Assembly (NCBI GenBank): GCA_012845835.1
Contig: JABAKD010000007.1
Coordinates: 14,409,342 to 14,473,341 of the forward strand
Source of the DNA: Undaria pinnatifida
Taxonomy: Eukaryota; Sar; Phaeophyceae; Laminariales; Alariaceae
Direction: 5' to 3'
DNA length: 64,000 bases
Position 1 is the stretch's first letter. Each line of letters begins with the position of its first letter. Shown piece by piece: positions 18,430-29,572 of this stretch. A program made the translations under genes and the position numbers. Under the pieces are notes generated by a model, which did no database searches, was not told where the DNA came from, and worked only from the letters and a program-made list of their open reading frames with translations.

Positions 18430-18690
18430 CAGGCTACGGTAGGGGGGACCCTTTTTGGGCCTTGAATTTCAGTGGCTAGGGGTCACTCGCGCGAGTAACC
18501 CCTTTCTATTTTGCGATCTTAGGTTTTCTTTACGTTTTATATTGACGAAATCAACCCGCCATTCAAACGTAACCTAAGCTGCTCCAAAACAACTGCCTAA
18601 ACCATTTTCATCCGTGAGGTACAGAGTCACTCGTGCGAGTGGCTCAAACAAACCAGTGAAAACGGAGGTACCCCCCCTACCGTAGCCTTG
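18430..18690. mobile_element. M2 inverted-repeat element
   Basis: About 260 bp with terminal inverted repeats AGGCTACGGTAGGGGGG and CCCCCCTACCGTAGCCT. It carries two internal palindromes, GGGGTCACTCGCGCGAGT and CACTCGTGCGAGTG. No ORF. A half copy (AAGGCTACGGTA) lies near 60124, and an end sequence near 17367. Confidence 0.82.
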
Positions 18691-19092
18691 GTCATGAATC
18701 ATCAGCATCTAAGGCATATCCTGAAATTCGTACAACCGGTGAAGGTGGGCGAGGGCGGAGGGGCGAAACGAATGAGGAAGGGGATGGTCCAACAGCGTTA
18801 GGTGGCATCAATATATTGGAGATTACTACACGCGTGGTCCTTTGTATATGCGACGGTAGAGGAGGCGGGCTAAGAGGGGGCGGGCGGGAACCGAATTTGA
18901 TACGAAAATCCATACAATATACATATTCGAGCTAACGCATGGACGGCTCGAAAGATGAAGACGTGATATCACCTGTCGCGCAGTGTTTATTTCTCTGGCA
19001 GATGTAGATTGGGCGGCGAGGATGGGCGAGTGCGATTTGTGTTCGTGTGTGGGCGTGACGTTTTGCTGGGTGGCGATGGCAGGGTGTGTGGT

Positions 19093-19200
19093 GAGGGTTA
19101 TGGTTATGGTTGTGGTCAGGATTATAACTATTGCTATGGTTTGGGATAGGGTTATGGTTATGGTTATGGTTATGGTTATGGTTATGGTTATGGTTATCGT
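19093..19200. repeat. (GGTTAT)n hexamer microsatellite
   Basis: Core of about eight exact GGTTAT units at 19149-19197, with degenerate units (GGTTGT, GGTCAG) to the left. It is not the TTAGGG telomere unit. The VMVMVM and HNHNHN frames here are artefacts. Confidence 0.92.
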
Positions 19201-19810
19201 TACGGTTGCGGATGCGGTTATGTGTTAGTGGTGGTCGTGGTGGGGAGGCAAGCAAAATGTGCTACCAGCGTGTTGAATCAGTTGCCTATTTCATTATAGA
19301 ACCGAAGTTGATCGGAGGAAATTTGGATTCAGGTTATTTAGTAAATGTTTCTAGTATATATGTGGTGTCCCAACAGACCACTGTTGAACAAGGCGTGGAT
19401 CCATGACGCCAATAAATTGTAGATTCGACTGAAGTTTGACGGATGATGATGTCCAGACGGCTGCTGTCATTTTCGTGTGATCTAGCCGGTACCGGTTGAA
19501 CATACAACTATAAAAAACCCTCACCGTCTTACTCACCTACGCAGCGGATATATTTTTTCAACATTACCCCGCCATAGCGGTTAACGGTTTAACCAACATC
19601 AATGTCCTGTGCACCGTACATGACTCGTCACTTCCACTAGTTACAGCCGTGAACGATGTAAAATCTTACATATCGCGAACAAACATGCATTTTGTTCGCG
19701 TACCAACACGCCACACTCATTGCTCTACTCGCACTGGAGTTCACTCTTTGTTCCACCCCTGAAATGTTCATGTATTGCTAGAAAAAAAACAAAACATCTG
19801 CGACATCAAA

Positions 19811-19905
19811 GGATTCGTCGAAAATCATCTTTGCAAGTTGTGTACAATACTCCGGTCCCTCGTATTGCAAGGTGTGTCCTCATCAAGGATAAACGGCGAT
19901 ATGTG
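19811..19905 (+). repeat. R1 repeat fragment, forward
   Basis: TCGTCGAAAATCATCTTTGC, AAGTTGTGTACAATACTCCG and GTGTGTCCTCATCAAGGATA match the R1 terminal region. Confidence 0.75.
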
Positions 19906-20009
19906 GTGAGACGGCGGCGGCGACGGGTGGGGGTGGAGATAGCACACGGAGGTGAATACGAGATTAATAATATTCCTGCGTGCTAAAAGCAGATGCCCAA
20001 TATTTCAAA

Positions 20010-21450
20010 GACAAACTTGGAGGTGGATGGGAGCAAAGTTTAATTTCTGTGATGTTGTGTTTCACGTTAATGCTACAATATGTGGGGGGCAGGGGACGTA
20101 GATTCCGTCAATCTTCGATTACACATGCTAACCAAGACGGCACGTTAACCAACGCCCGATCGTCCGATTTACGGGATCCGTTATGATTGATATTCCTTCA
20201 TATTATGGTTGACGGTCGGGTATGTCGAACCGCACCGAGCCAGGGAGTGGTTGGCCGTCGAAGAGAGGGACCCAAACTACAAACTGTCCCTGTTCTATCT
20301 GCTGTCCCACTCAGCGAGGGAGGTTATGCGAAGATTGCCACATACATGTCGAAAGAACAAGCGAGCCTCGGTCTTTGGTAACCCATGTTCAGGACCGAAA
20401 CCAGGTGGACACTATCGATGAAGGCGTCATTCATAATTTGGAGTCAAATATGAGACTGCGACGGAAACTTGTGCACAAGCAGCAACTATAGCAGCCATGA
20501 CAACGCGGCTGGTCGATGCGAGACAGAGAAACCTGTGCACCGCGACAACTCGCTCAGTCGCGGAGGTGGCAAAATAAGCCAGAAACGCACGACGTCAAAA
20601 TCGTCAACAAGCTACTCTGCCCTGACTCGCCGTGGGTTCTGCAAAACGTGCGACTACGCTTGATGCCATGACCCTCCGTCGCACTCCCGGGATGATTGTC
20701 TTTACACGAGGCGTCGAGCGTAAAAAAAGGGGTGCTGAGGGTACTACGCACATGTGGTTTGGATGCATGCTACTCTTCGGGTGGACCGATCATTATTTTT
20801 CTCTGACGCTCATCTCTTGAGGAATTATATTCCAGAAATAGCACACAGTAAATCTCTACACTATTAATAGTATACAGTATCACCCAAAAAGCACTATTGA
20901 GCGAGCTAAAAGCGCAACCCAGCTGGGGTGAGGCATACATACCCATTGCCTAAACAGTTGCCTAAGTGAAAACAAAATGCATCCAAAGTTACAAGCGGCA
21001 AATACAAAAGACAGTCGGACGAGCTAACAATAGGTTATAGAGTCCCGCCTTCCACAAAGATAAAATTGAATAAACGTGCTCCCCTTATCGTGGCACGTTT
21101 GGTTGCTAACCCCCATTGAGGGCGGGAGCCCGATCGCGACCCCTCTCCAGGCAGCGGGTATCAATTGAAGGGTACTCTGTCGACAATGTTGATTGATTGG
21201 CAGAAAAAGTCGACAAATCCGCGTCATTTGCTATAGTCTACAGGAAAACCAAATTCAAAGAGGTAAGAGGGAAAAACGGCGTCGTATGACGACAACGGAA
21301 CATCTTATAGCCCTATCCCTAAATGCTTTATGAGGGGCAAATGATGGTTCCCATGACGCTCTGCAGACCACAACAGCAATACCATTACTAGGAAATGAGT
21401 GTGTTGGTCAGGAAAATATCAAGCAACGATATGCACGGTTTCTTCTGCAC
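20010..21450. other. No firm gene; several overlapping open frames
   Basis: 20187-20663 is open in three forward frames. One reads EWLAVEERDPNYKLSLFYLL, another is Cys/Ser-rich (CDGNLCTSSNYSS). None has matching splice sites. KEQASLG at about 20358 resembles KQQASLG at about 33410, each followed by EGVI, so both loci probably hold pieces of one decayed element. The rest is unremarkable. Confidence 0.35.
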
Positions 21451-21457
21451 TAGGAAA

Positions 21458-21655
21458 TTAATGCATAACCGGGGTAGCCAACGGAAATGAGGTTATTAAG
21501 ACATGCGTTTTTTCTCCCATAGCGCTACAGGCCTTGCATGTATCCATGATATCCGGGTGCAATGTAAACGAACGGCCGCCAAGTGCAACCACGGCCCAAA
21601 CTGAGAGCTCCTTGGCTGCTTTACGCGCATCAGCATCGCAGTATTCACGATACAT
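21458..21655 (-). CDS. Possible C-terminal coding exon, minus strand
   Basis: The frame encodes MYREYCDADARKAAKELSVW, then VVALGGRSFTLHPDIMDTC, and stops at 21458. It is open upstream to about 21705 (AETRKCFEEDFQAA). The residue order looks like real protein, while the antisense frame is Ser/Ala-rich like a shadow. No splice partner was found, and the SDR-like frame next door is in a different phase. Function unknown. Confidence 0.35.
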   Translation of the reverse strand: MYREYCDADARKAAKELSVWAVVALGGRSFTLHPDIMDTCKACSAMGEKTHVLITSFPLATPVMH

Positions 21656-21692
21656 TGCTGCTTGGAAATCTTCTTCAAAACATTTACGTGTT

Positions 21693-21823
21693 TCAGCCAG
21701 AGTAAGTCAACACCCAGTCGATAGCAAAACCATAGGTTTGTCCAGTGATGTACCGTGCATTGCTCAACAATGCGTTTGCGATCCCACAACATTGTTTAAA
21801 AAATCTCAAACCGTCCGGTTCCT
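21693..21823 (-). CDS. SDR-like C-terminal exon, minus strand
   Basis: After an acceptor CATCTAG (read on the minus strand) the frame gives EPDGLRFFKQCCGIANALLS, then NARYITGQTYGFAIDWVL and a stop. ANA-LLS-ARYITGQ resembles the last helix and strand of short-chain dehydrogenase/reductases, where a conserved ITGQ precedes the C-terminal strand. A preceding exon 21861-21936 (ending CPTLFG, donor GTGAGA) would match in phase. The catalytic Tyr-x3-Lys part is not seen, so this is a fragment or remnant. Confidence 0.4.
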
Positions 21824-21965
21824 CTAGATGCATTCAATTTGAAGAGCCCAGATGTCTCACCTCCAAAGAGAGTAGGACAGATGCCTTTGCATCTCTGTTT
21901 CTTTCGAGCTATCCCGCGGTGGGGGTGCGCCCGATTCTAAACATTTTCTGAGATATTACAGTAGC

Positions 21966-22165
21966 ATGGAGAGCTCAACATCATCAACATCGTCATCATC
22001 TTCTACATCATCATCATTACCATCATTACCATCATCATCATCTACATCATCATCATTACCATCATTACCATCATCATCTACATCATCATCATTACCATCA
22101 TTACCATCATTGTCATCATCATTACCATCATTGTCATCATCATCATCATCATCATTATCATCATT

Positions 22166-22196
<31 letters not shown>

Positions 22197-22204
22197 GCAT
22201 CATT

Positions 22205-22241
<37 letters not shown>

Positions 22242-22258
22242 GCATTGTCATCATCATC
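21966..22258. repeat. (CAT)n trinucleotide microsatellite
   Basis: Nearly 290 bp of CAT/ATC units with scattered substitutions. The Ser-rich forward and Met-rich reverse frames across it are artefacts of the repeat. Confidence 0.95.
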
Positions 22259-22503
22259 GCCCGAAGTATGGTTCTCAAGGCGTTCGCTCGAGCAACCCGA
22301 CCAAGCTTCGACGACAAAATCCTAATAATAACAAAACATACATGTATTACTCGTGGGAATTTTCGCGATTTATGATCAATGACTAACCCGTGGTTCCTTG
22401 CTTGAGGGGATAGATCATTCTTCATTCACTCATCGAGGACACGAACATTACCACAAACTCTTTAGATCAATAAATATAACCCATTCCGTGGGATGACTCC
22501 TTC
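22259..22503. mobile_element. M3 element, truncated copy
   Basis: The right end CCGTGGGATGACTC matches the M3 terminal repeat, and AACCCGACCAAGCTTCG inside matches the middle of the 11.8-12.1 kb copy. The left end is missing where the CAT array begins. Confidence 0.6.
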
Positions 22504-23030
22504 CGTGACGTTACACCACCGGCAGAAGCCCTTGTGTTTCCCTCCACGGAGCTTCTGATCAAATGTTGCGGGATAATGGATTCATGAGCGCCTTTCAGAG
22601 CTGAGCTTCACTAGCACAACGGGAACCTATCATTCAAGCCGCCTCAGAAGGAATGAAAGAAGAAACGCATAGATACTCTCGTCACTCAGAACCACGCTTC
22701 CTCACTAACGCACTAGAATGCTCCGTGGTACGTCTGACCGAAAGTGAAATGTCATGACGTTGTTTTTGTGCGTCGTGAATTTAATTCCACCTGTTCATGA
22801 AAACTGGTAGTCCAAGTAGAAACAGCAAACGACCCAACCGAAACAACGGCCGTGCCAATTGAGCCGCCCATCGTGACAAGCGATGACGCGTAAGTATCAG
22901 ACGTACTCGACGCTTTATACAGAATCATGATGGAGTGCAAAATTTTTGAGGAGAGTGCCGTCAATGTAACGCCACGGTTCAAATTGCCAACCCGTCTGCA
23001 AGACACCACACCCTGGACAATAGCCTATTA
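22504..23030. other. No firm gene
   Basis: A minus-strand frame (22752-23009) has a hydrophobic stretch (GGSIGTAVVSVGSFAVSTW) but no matching neighbours. A plus-strand reading of 22811-22971 has fitting phases, but only if an intron of 33 bases is accepted. Left unannotated. Confidence 0.3.
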
Positions 23031-23440
23031 TTATCAAATACGCCTACTTCATCAATAGGTTGGGGTATGGCATATCGATCCCTTTTGGAACCTTTGATAG
23101 GTACGCGAATTTTTCGATCGATACCCATTACATGGGCCAATAGGTGCAGAGAAATGAGTACAATGGGCTATTCATCTTAGGACAAGTGTGTAAACTTGTC
23201 CATCGAAACCTATTTTTCGACCGATGGGTTCTGATAAATCGGCACATTAGGCTATTTATTGTTATCGCGATAGTTATGTCACACTGTCAATCGATACTTA
23301 TTAGTATTGTGACCAATACGTATTTCAAAGTGTCGATCGATTCTTATTTCGTGTTCAATAGATATGTTAAATTGTCGATGAATATATATTGCTATGACCA
23401 GTAGGTGTAAAGCCTGTACATTAGTCTACCATGTATCGGG
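23030..23440. repeat. Degenerate minisatellite with TATCGAT/CGATACC units
   Basis: Diverged units of roughly 40-50 bp built on ATCGATAC and CAATAGGT motifs. The same repeat recurs at 27330-27660 and 28110-28400. Confidence 0.7.
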
Positions 23441-24820
23441 TACGCCTGTAGGTCTAACCACAAGTTGTTAGTATCCAACTTGGATTACTTGTATATCAGT
23501 ACGTATTGTTGTGTCACTTGTAAAACAAGGGTAAAATTGTTGATGGGTACCTACTTCTGTGACTCAAAGGTCAGAGGAATTGGTATGACTGCCGACCTCG
23601 AAAGAAAACATGGAGAGGTATTTATGTTGTTCAACAGCAGCAGCTATAGATTGATACCCTCACAGACCTATCGGTTCAAACCAATTATAATAAAAAATTA
23701 ATATACAGATGCTTTACGGTAAGTCTGCTGTTTTAAAACAAAGGCAAGAAGTAGGTCAAGGTTTGTGTTGGTAATCAACTTTTAAAAGGGTTGCTTTGAT
23801 ATTTGCTTACCATGTATTGCGAGCAGATGTTGCTTAGTTAAGCATGTTTTTCGTTTATTTAAGCAAGTAGGGTGATGAACCAAGTTTACAGTAAGTTGAT
23901 TTGTTCAGCATGCTTACCTGCTTTTTTTAAGTGAAAATTGCATATTTTCGAAGAATTGGAAGGCGTTTTCTTTCGGGATCGGCCCACGGCACACGCCCAC
24001 CACACACACCCCACTAACAGCGAACCAGCGCACAACCGTAGCATAGGCACAGCAAACAGCGAACAGACCACATAATCGTACCACACATCAATCGTGCCTT
24101 CGACGTTTGGGTTTCGTTGATTTTTGCAATGAGCGGCGACAGGCAAAACAGTGTAGCAGCCACGAGCGTCTCCGTATGCTGTCAGCCCGACGTTGGAACA
24201 GCAGCGGTTCCATGAAGGATGTTCGGTTCGCTTGTTGTAAGATAGACAGGCAGATTCGTGTGCGTGTTGGTGTTACCCTCGAGCATGGAGCATTTAACAG
24301 TATATTGGTGGCAAACGACGAACAATTATAAGAGTAAAACGCCATGGATACAAAAAATAGTATAATGGGGTCAGATGTACAAGGAAGAAAATAAGGGCGA
24401 CCACGTGTGTTTGGATCATTACACGTTGCAAGTGAATACATGAACTCGCCAGCAGGGGGGGTATGCAAAAAACGCAACCAAAACACGTATGCGCAGGAAA
24501 GACTCGACGCAATTAAAGAAAGAAATATAATATACCAAGGAAAGGGAAGGAAAGCAAAACCTCCAGAGCAACAGAAACTGGAGTCGGACAGAATATTGTG
24601 TTGGGCACATAGATGGAGGGCATATTGTGCCTAAAGGGCACTCAACGACGAACACAGCACTGCGAAGAAGTCCGGGCGGTCTTACAACAGCCACGCACGG
24701 CCATACAAAAGCGCTCACGTCAGGAAGACGATCACGAGACCCATAATTCAGTATCTTTGGCAGGACGCCCCGGACCGCCCGTTCCTTCCGCCCCCCCGCC
24801 CCCCATTCCCCGCCGTCTCG
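23440..24820. other. No gene seen
   Basis: AT-rich at the left; 23700-23910 holds a TTAAGCA/GCATGCTT-rich segment resembling 27200-27300. Frames at 24407-24634 and 24419-24910 have no recognisable product. Confidence 0.4.
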
Positions 24821-25500
24821 TACAATTGGTGTCAACGATGGGTAGCATGGCCGCGGCCTTTGAGTATGGCTGTGTAGCTTCTTCACCTCTCCGTGCCATG
24901 CCTTTTCCACATGAATGTGTTAGCCCCCCTCGTCGACCCGTCGTTACTATCTGCCGGCATCTTGTGCAGCCGTTCGTCACACCCTTCAAAGTCCATGCAT
25001 CATTTGGCCTTGAGTTCCTCTAGGCACACCATCCAACTGTTCTCTTGGCTCTCGGAGTATAGCCTTTAACCCCACACGGCTCCCCAAACCTCACCCTCTC
25101 TTGGCTCTCGGAGTATAGCCTTTAACCCCACGCGGCTCCCCAAACATCACCCTCCTCGGCAGACGCTCCTTCACCAGATTTGCCAGGAATCCCGCGAATA
25201 AAGTCCTCCGATTCCTCACCGTCACCTCCATGCGCTCGGTGTCTCTCTTGGCAGACGCCTCGGCGTTCGAGAGGGTGTGGTCACCGCGCATCCGTTTCCG
25301 CCAGCCAAAGTATCCGAGGTGCATGAAGTGGTGAACTGCCGTAGCCTGTCATAGTCAACCTTGTTCGGGGTCCACCTCACGCACCATTAGAGTAGCGTCT
25401 CGATCACCTCGTCCTCCAGCATTCGCACCTTCAGCCACAAGCACATACCCAGACGGTCTCGGATTTCCATATTGCACGCCGGCGGGCTTTTATCATAGTC
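24820..25500 (-). pseudogene. Non-LTR retroelement 3' end, minus strand
   Basis: Read on the minus strand, 25324-25091 encodes HLGYFGWRKRMRGDHTLSNA, then RRTLFAGFLANLVKERLPRR and VMFGEPRGVKGY. It aligns along its length with the copy at 62153-62512 (LGWRQRKRDDYTLSYA, RRRIMFEGFVARM, VMFGDHVGGKGY). Weaker similarity continues to about 24830 (GANTFMWKRHGTER against GAELFMRNWHETER). Frames are broken and the motif block is tandemly duplicated, so it is a dead fragment. Confidence 0.65.
25041..25151. repeat. 56-bp tandem duplication inside the retroelement fragment
   Basis: Two near-identical copies beginning TCTCTTGGCTCTCGGAGTAT and ending CGGCTCCCCAAAC. On the minus strand each copy encodes the FGEPRGVKGY block. 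Confidence 0.9.
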
Positions 25501-25551
25501 CGTTCTCAAAAATACTGACTAAAGCACCACGAGCATTACTGTACTACATAC

Positions 25552-25568
25552 CTTCCCCCCCCCCCCCT
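25552..25568. repeat. Poly-C run
   Basis: An uninterrupted C tract of about 13 bases next to a T-rich stretch. Comparable G/C runs lie near 11073, 30644, 31392, 34460, 50157, 60500 and 62767. Confidence 0.85.
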
Positions 25569-26703
25569 CGTCCGTAATGAGTCCCGCCAAATTCCCTCAT
25601 ACCTGCCAGATGCACTGGCTGTTTCAGACGTTGGGTGTGGATCCATTGAGTTCGCGTAACTGCGTGAAATGTGAGTGAAATCGGCAATATTGATTACCTA
25701 TTCCGCGTAATTACGCCTTGTACCGAGGATTTAAAGTACACTGAGGAAAGGCAGGGCAACTCATATCGTTTAGTGAATAACAGTATACTATAAAACGATA
25801 TATTTTGTGATATTGTTTGTCGTGGATTAGCGAGCGAGAGGTTGCTTGCTGATTTTGTGCAAACACAGCTTGCCACGTTGAGTATTAAATACTCATCCGG
25901 TCCAACTCACAGCTCTTGTATTGGAAACACATTGAAAATTCATCACGCGTCATGCAGCTTGAAAAGTGGAGTATCCACCATTTTACACCAGTCTAACCCA
26001 CAGCTGACATATTTTGCAGACCTTTCGAGGAAAAAATGTCTTATATTCTACGCCACACCGTGTCTGCTATTTGTCTTCTGCGCATCAAATGCATGCCATT
26101 CACCATTTTAGGCCTCTTCCATTAACGTTAAAGGCGTGTTCGTACTGTACTTCATCCATAAACCAGCATAACATCGCTGAGTCTAGCTTTCGTGTTTCGA
26201 AAGCCTGCGTAGTGCGTTCCACATTCCACGTCAACTGCAGTGTAGCCGCCCCCGAATTCCGTAGTTCGCCCAACTTTCTGCGCATACCAGGCACAACAAC
26301 TAGGTAAGCATGCCATCCGCCAGTCCCGTTTCCTCTCCGGTAGGAATACTCGTGCTCTCCTTCGAAACACCCGTGTACCTATAATGGATAAAAAACAAAT
26401 GTATTGCTACTTAACATCGGTGTAACACGCCCCCTGCAAATCTTTTTTCATTGGCTAGGACTATGGAGGCACAAAACACGGTTGACACCCACCAAGAACA
26501 CGCCTACTAGCAGAACTTGAAGATATTCCAACACCCAGGGCAGCACCACCTGTACCCTCGGCCCTGTAGAACTAGTGATTCCGTCACTAGGGTGCTCGAA
26601 AATCGTCGCTTACAATAATAAACTGGAAAGTGCTCGGTCGCCCTGCCCCCCCCAACCCTTGGATGAAAAAGCTCCCAACGGTGACTTTTTGGAGGATTGT
26701 CAG

Positions 26704-27085
26704 TCACTGGACTCTGTTAATCACCTGGTCGAATTGAGCAACGAACTCCAGACATTCCACTGATTCGGGTATCGCCACCACCTGCACACTGCACAACTGT
26801 CGTCGAACTTCTCCCCAAACACCGTTTTCTCGACACCGATGAGAGAGCGCAAGAAACGAGTCAATAACACGCTTGAAAACGAGCCCCACGTGACGCTCGG
26901 CACGCGGATTCCTGGCAGGCGCGCCCCATGAGCCAATTGTGAAATGTCACGGCTTCGCCGCCAGCCCCGAGGTGTTCTTGCCGGAGACGAATAATTTTTC
27001 GCGAGGCAGCTTTCGCAGGGCTTCACAGCCCCCCAACGACGTTTCGTAGAGCTTGTTTTTGGACGTGTACCACGTCTCCCATCCA
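26704..27085 (-). pseudogene. Unrecognised coding remnant, minus strand
   Basis: One minus-strand frame runs from about 27078 to 26704 with a single TGA inside. It reads ETWYTSKNKLYETSLGGCEA, then LRKLPREKLFVSGKNTSG, the stop, and later FKRVIDSFLALSHRCRENG and VVAIPESVECLEFVAQFDQV. The composition looks like protein. I cannot name it; a decayed retroelement ORF is likely given the surroundings. Confidence 0.4.
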
Positions 27086-27329
27086 AGTTGTTATTGAAGA
27101 CGACGAGTAGGGCGGCCTGTGTAATTCTGATGTCATGCTGACGGAGGCTTGCAGCCTTGCCGCGACGCTAAAGTACGAATGTAACTTGGACAATATCAGC
27201 AAATAAGCATGACTAAACGAGCAAAATTTGGTTACCTAATCAAGCATGCTTGTTTGCCTAAATAGCAAACGAGCAAAACAAAGCAGATTTGATTATGCCT
27301 ATAATGGTTAAGCCAAAACACCTATCGAT

Positions 27330-27660
27330 TTACAAGCAGCGGGTATTAATCGAAACCATTGGAAGGGTATCTATTACATCCTTAGTAGGTATTGATCGAT
27401 ATCCTTGAAATCGTATTAAATTGGGCAATAGGCATTGACCGATACCGTCGTGCACCTATAATATTGAGCAATAGATATCTATCGATGTCATCGCACACCT
27501 ATCGCTTCAACCAATAGGTATCGATTGGTGGCGATATTAATGCGATGTTTCAACGATAGCCTGTTTGGAGGCATTTTCAAATTATGATTGTGTGTGGTGC
27601 CCAAGATATCTATCGATATTATAATTCGCAACAACCATATCGGTCGCACAATAGGTAATT
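27330..27660. repeat. Degenerate minisatellite with TATCGAT units, second block
   Basis: Same unit type as 23030-23440 (CAATAGGTATCGAT, ATCGATACC). Confidence 0.7.
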
Positions 27661-28109
27661 GTAGTCACTGCCCCAACCCTATTGTTGCTTACAATGCCTA
27701 TCCATAGACCCCGAACCCGAGCCATTGTGCCCCGCGATAGGCATCCATCCTCATAGTTGCCGACTTTTCGTTGGCTCATTAGCCTATTCGATAGGGAACT
27801 CTCCAAGGGATATGAAGGGACTGAATGGCACAGAAGCAGGTACAGCATGCTAGCGCTTCGCTTCGAACACAAAAAAAGAGTACTTACCTCCTTGTGGTTG
27901 AGACCACCCACTTTGAGCTTCTTAGGGCACAACGAGGATAGACAGCGTCATTTTGGGGGATTCACCGCTGGGCGTGAGGGGAGTGCGGCGTGAATGATGA
28001 ATGGCGAATTAGAGTTGATTGTACCGAGACGGGCTGTCTTCGGTTGATATTGCCCTCCCACACTGAAACAATGAAATGACGAAAGGTCTACGCACCGATA
28101 CCAGTAATT

Positions 28110-28400
28110 CGAAACAATAGAACGGTGAAATATCTGCCAATACCTATCCGAAGCAATATAGTTGTGAAGGGTCTATCGATACCTATTTTACGAAACAAGA
28201 GGTTTGGTGAAAGGTATATTGATACTAATCGTTCAAAGCAATAGGTTTCGTCTCGCAGTCTCAAAAATATATCGCCCGACCAGGAATGCTCTCGAAATTC
28301 TTATCCATGGATATCTGTTCCAACGATAGGTTTTGACTTTACATGTCAATACAGTATCGGCCGACCACTGTATCCCTGGAGGTGTCAATGGCTACCTACC
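28110..28400. repeat. Degenerate minisatellite with TATCGAT units, third block
   Basis: Units such as GGTCTATCGATACCTATT and AAAGCAATAGGTT, more diverged than the other two blocks. Confidence 0.6.
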
Positions 28401-29570
28401 TATTGTCAGCCACAAAAGGCTTCACAAAGTGCCAACCGATCTGCCACAAGAATAAACTTGCCTCATTTTGGAATAAGATTCCTTTGAATGCATATTGACC
28501 TGGAACGTATTGTCCAGCGTGTGCAAGACACATCAACCTTGAGCGAAAACTTACTGCAGGCCAAACGAAGGCTCCGCATGGGTGCCGGCATTCACCGGCA
28601 CACGTGCTACGGGTAGGGCAGGGCAGAACTTGGAGTTGTTCGATTCAACATCTGATTTAGAGTGAAAAATTACCACACACAAACTTAGGTAATGTCAAGA
28701 ATTCGATAAAGACTACCTGCTACCGTTTTGTAAGTGAATCCGATTTCGAGCTTCATCATATATATGTATATATATGCATATTTCGATCAGATAAATCCAA
28801 GAACACGCCGACTGACCCTTTAGTCTGGCCGCGAAACGTGTCGAGTGCATTTTTTATGAGGTATTTAAGAAGTACCCGATGCCAGCAAGGCGGCTGACCA
28901 TATCTGCGGCGCGTTTTATTCGTAGCCAGCGAGTGGCGCGCACTGAGGCAGCTTCTGAAATATTCCATGCATGATATAATATTACTGTGGGTTAGGGTTC
29001 CGAACAGGTGACGGGCTGGGTGACGCAACAGGAAGTTTGACGCACGATATCGGCGAAACGAGTGTGACTATTGCCCTGATGACACGGAAAATAGACGTCT
29101 TGCGCGTTCGAGTAGCAGAGTCGCCGGCGGAGCGGCGGTCGGCAACGGTGCGGGGAATGTTTTTTATTGTGTTAGCGAGGAAGTTGCACCATTATTCCTT
29201 TGTGATCCGGACCGGACCATACTTCGTCCGTAGGCTGCTGCAGCCTCTAATGTTCATCTTAGTGGGGCGGAGCAGGCGAGGGTGGAGGAGGAGGCTTGGG
29301 GCAGGTACAGAAAGCGGACGGCAAAGAGGCTGGTTTTGTGGCTGTCGCGTGACTTCATGGCTGACGTGGGGTGATGGAGATGGTTTTTGGAGAGGGGGGC
29401 CGGTACTGGGGGGAACGGATGACATCACCGTTCATTAGGTTCGTTAAGCAGCGACCGAGTAGGACATGGCTTTTGGACGAATATTTGGCAGCAATATGGG
29501 AGTTAGGTACGGAGACGGGGGTCTACTGAAGATTCGACCTTATGGAAGAGGTGAAGAAACGAACGACAAA
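28400..29570. other. No gene seen
   Basis: 28570-28630 (GCTCCGCATGG, GGGTAGGGCAGGGCAG) has a diverged relative at 35465-35500. The frame at 29037-29438 is Arg/Gly-rich with no recognisable motif. Confidence 0.4.
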
Positions 29571-29572
29571 GA

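Larger units (their letters stand above)
18710..20010. repeat. Repeat related to 58.2-58.6 kb
   Basis: Segments GTGATATCACCTGTCG, TGGCGGCGAGGATGGGCGAG-type sequence and GATGCCCAATATTTCAAAG recur in the same order at 58330-58560. It spans the hexamer microsatellite. No gene is visible. Confidence 0.55.

Noticed and set aside
21966-22325. Ser-rich ORF of 119 codons
   Set aside because: Product of the CAT microsatellite.
22811-22971. Two plus-strand micro-exons with matching phases
   Set aside because: They would require a 33-base intron, too short for normal splicing, and no further exons extend the chain.
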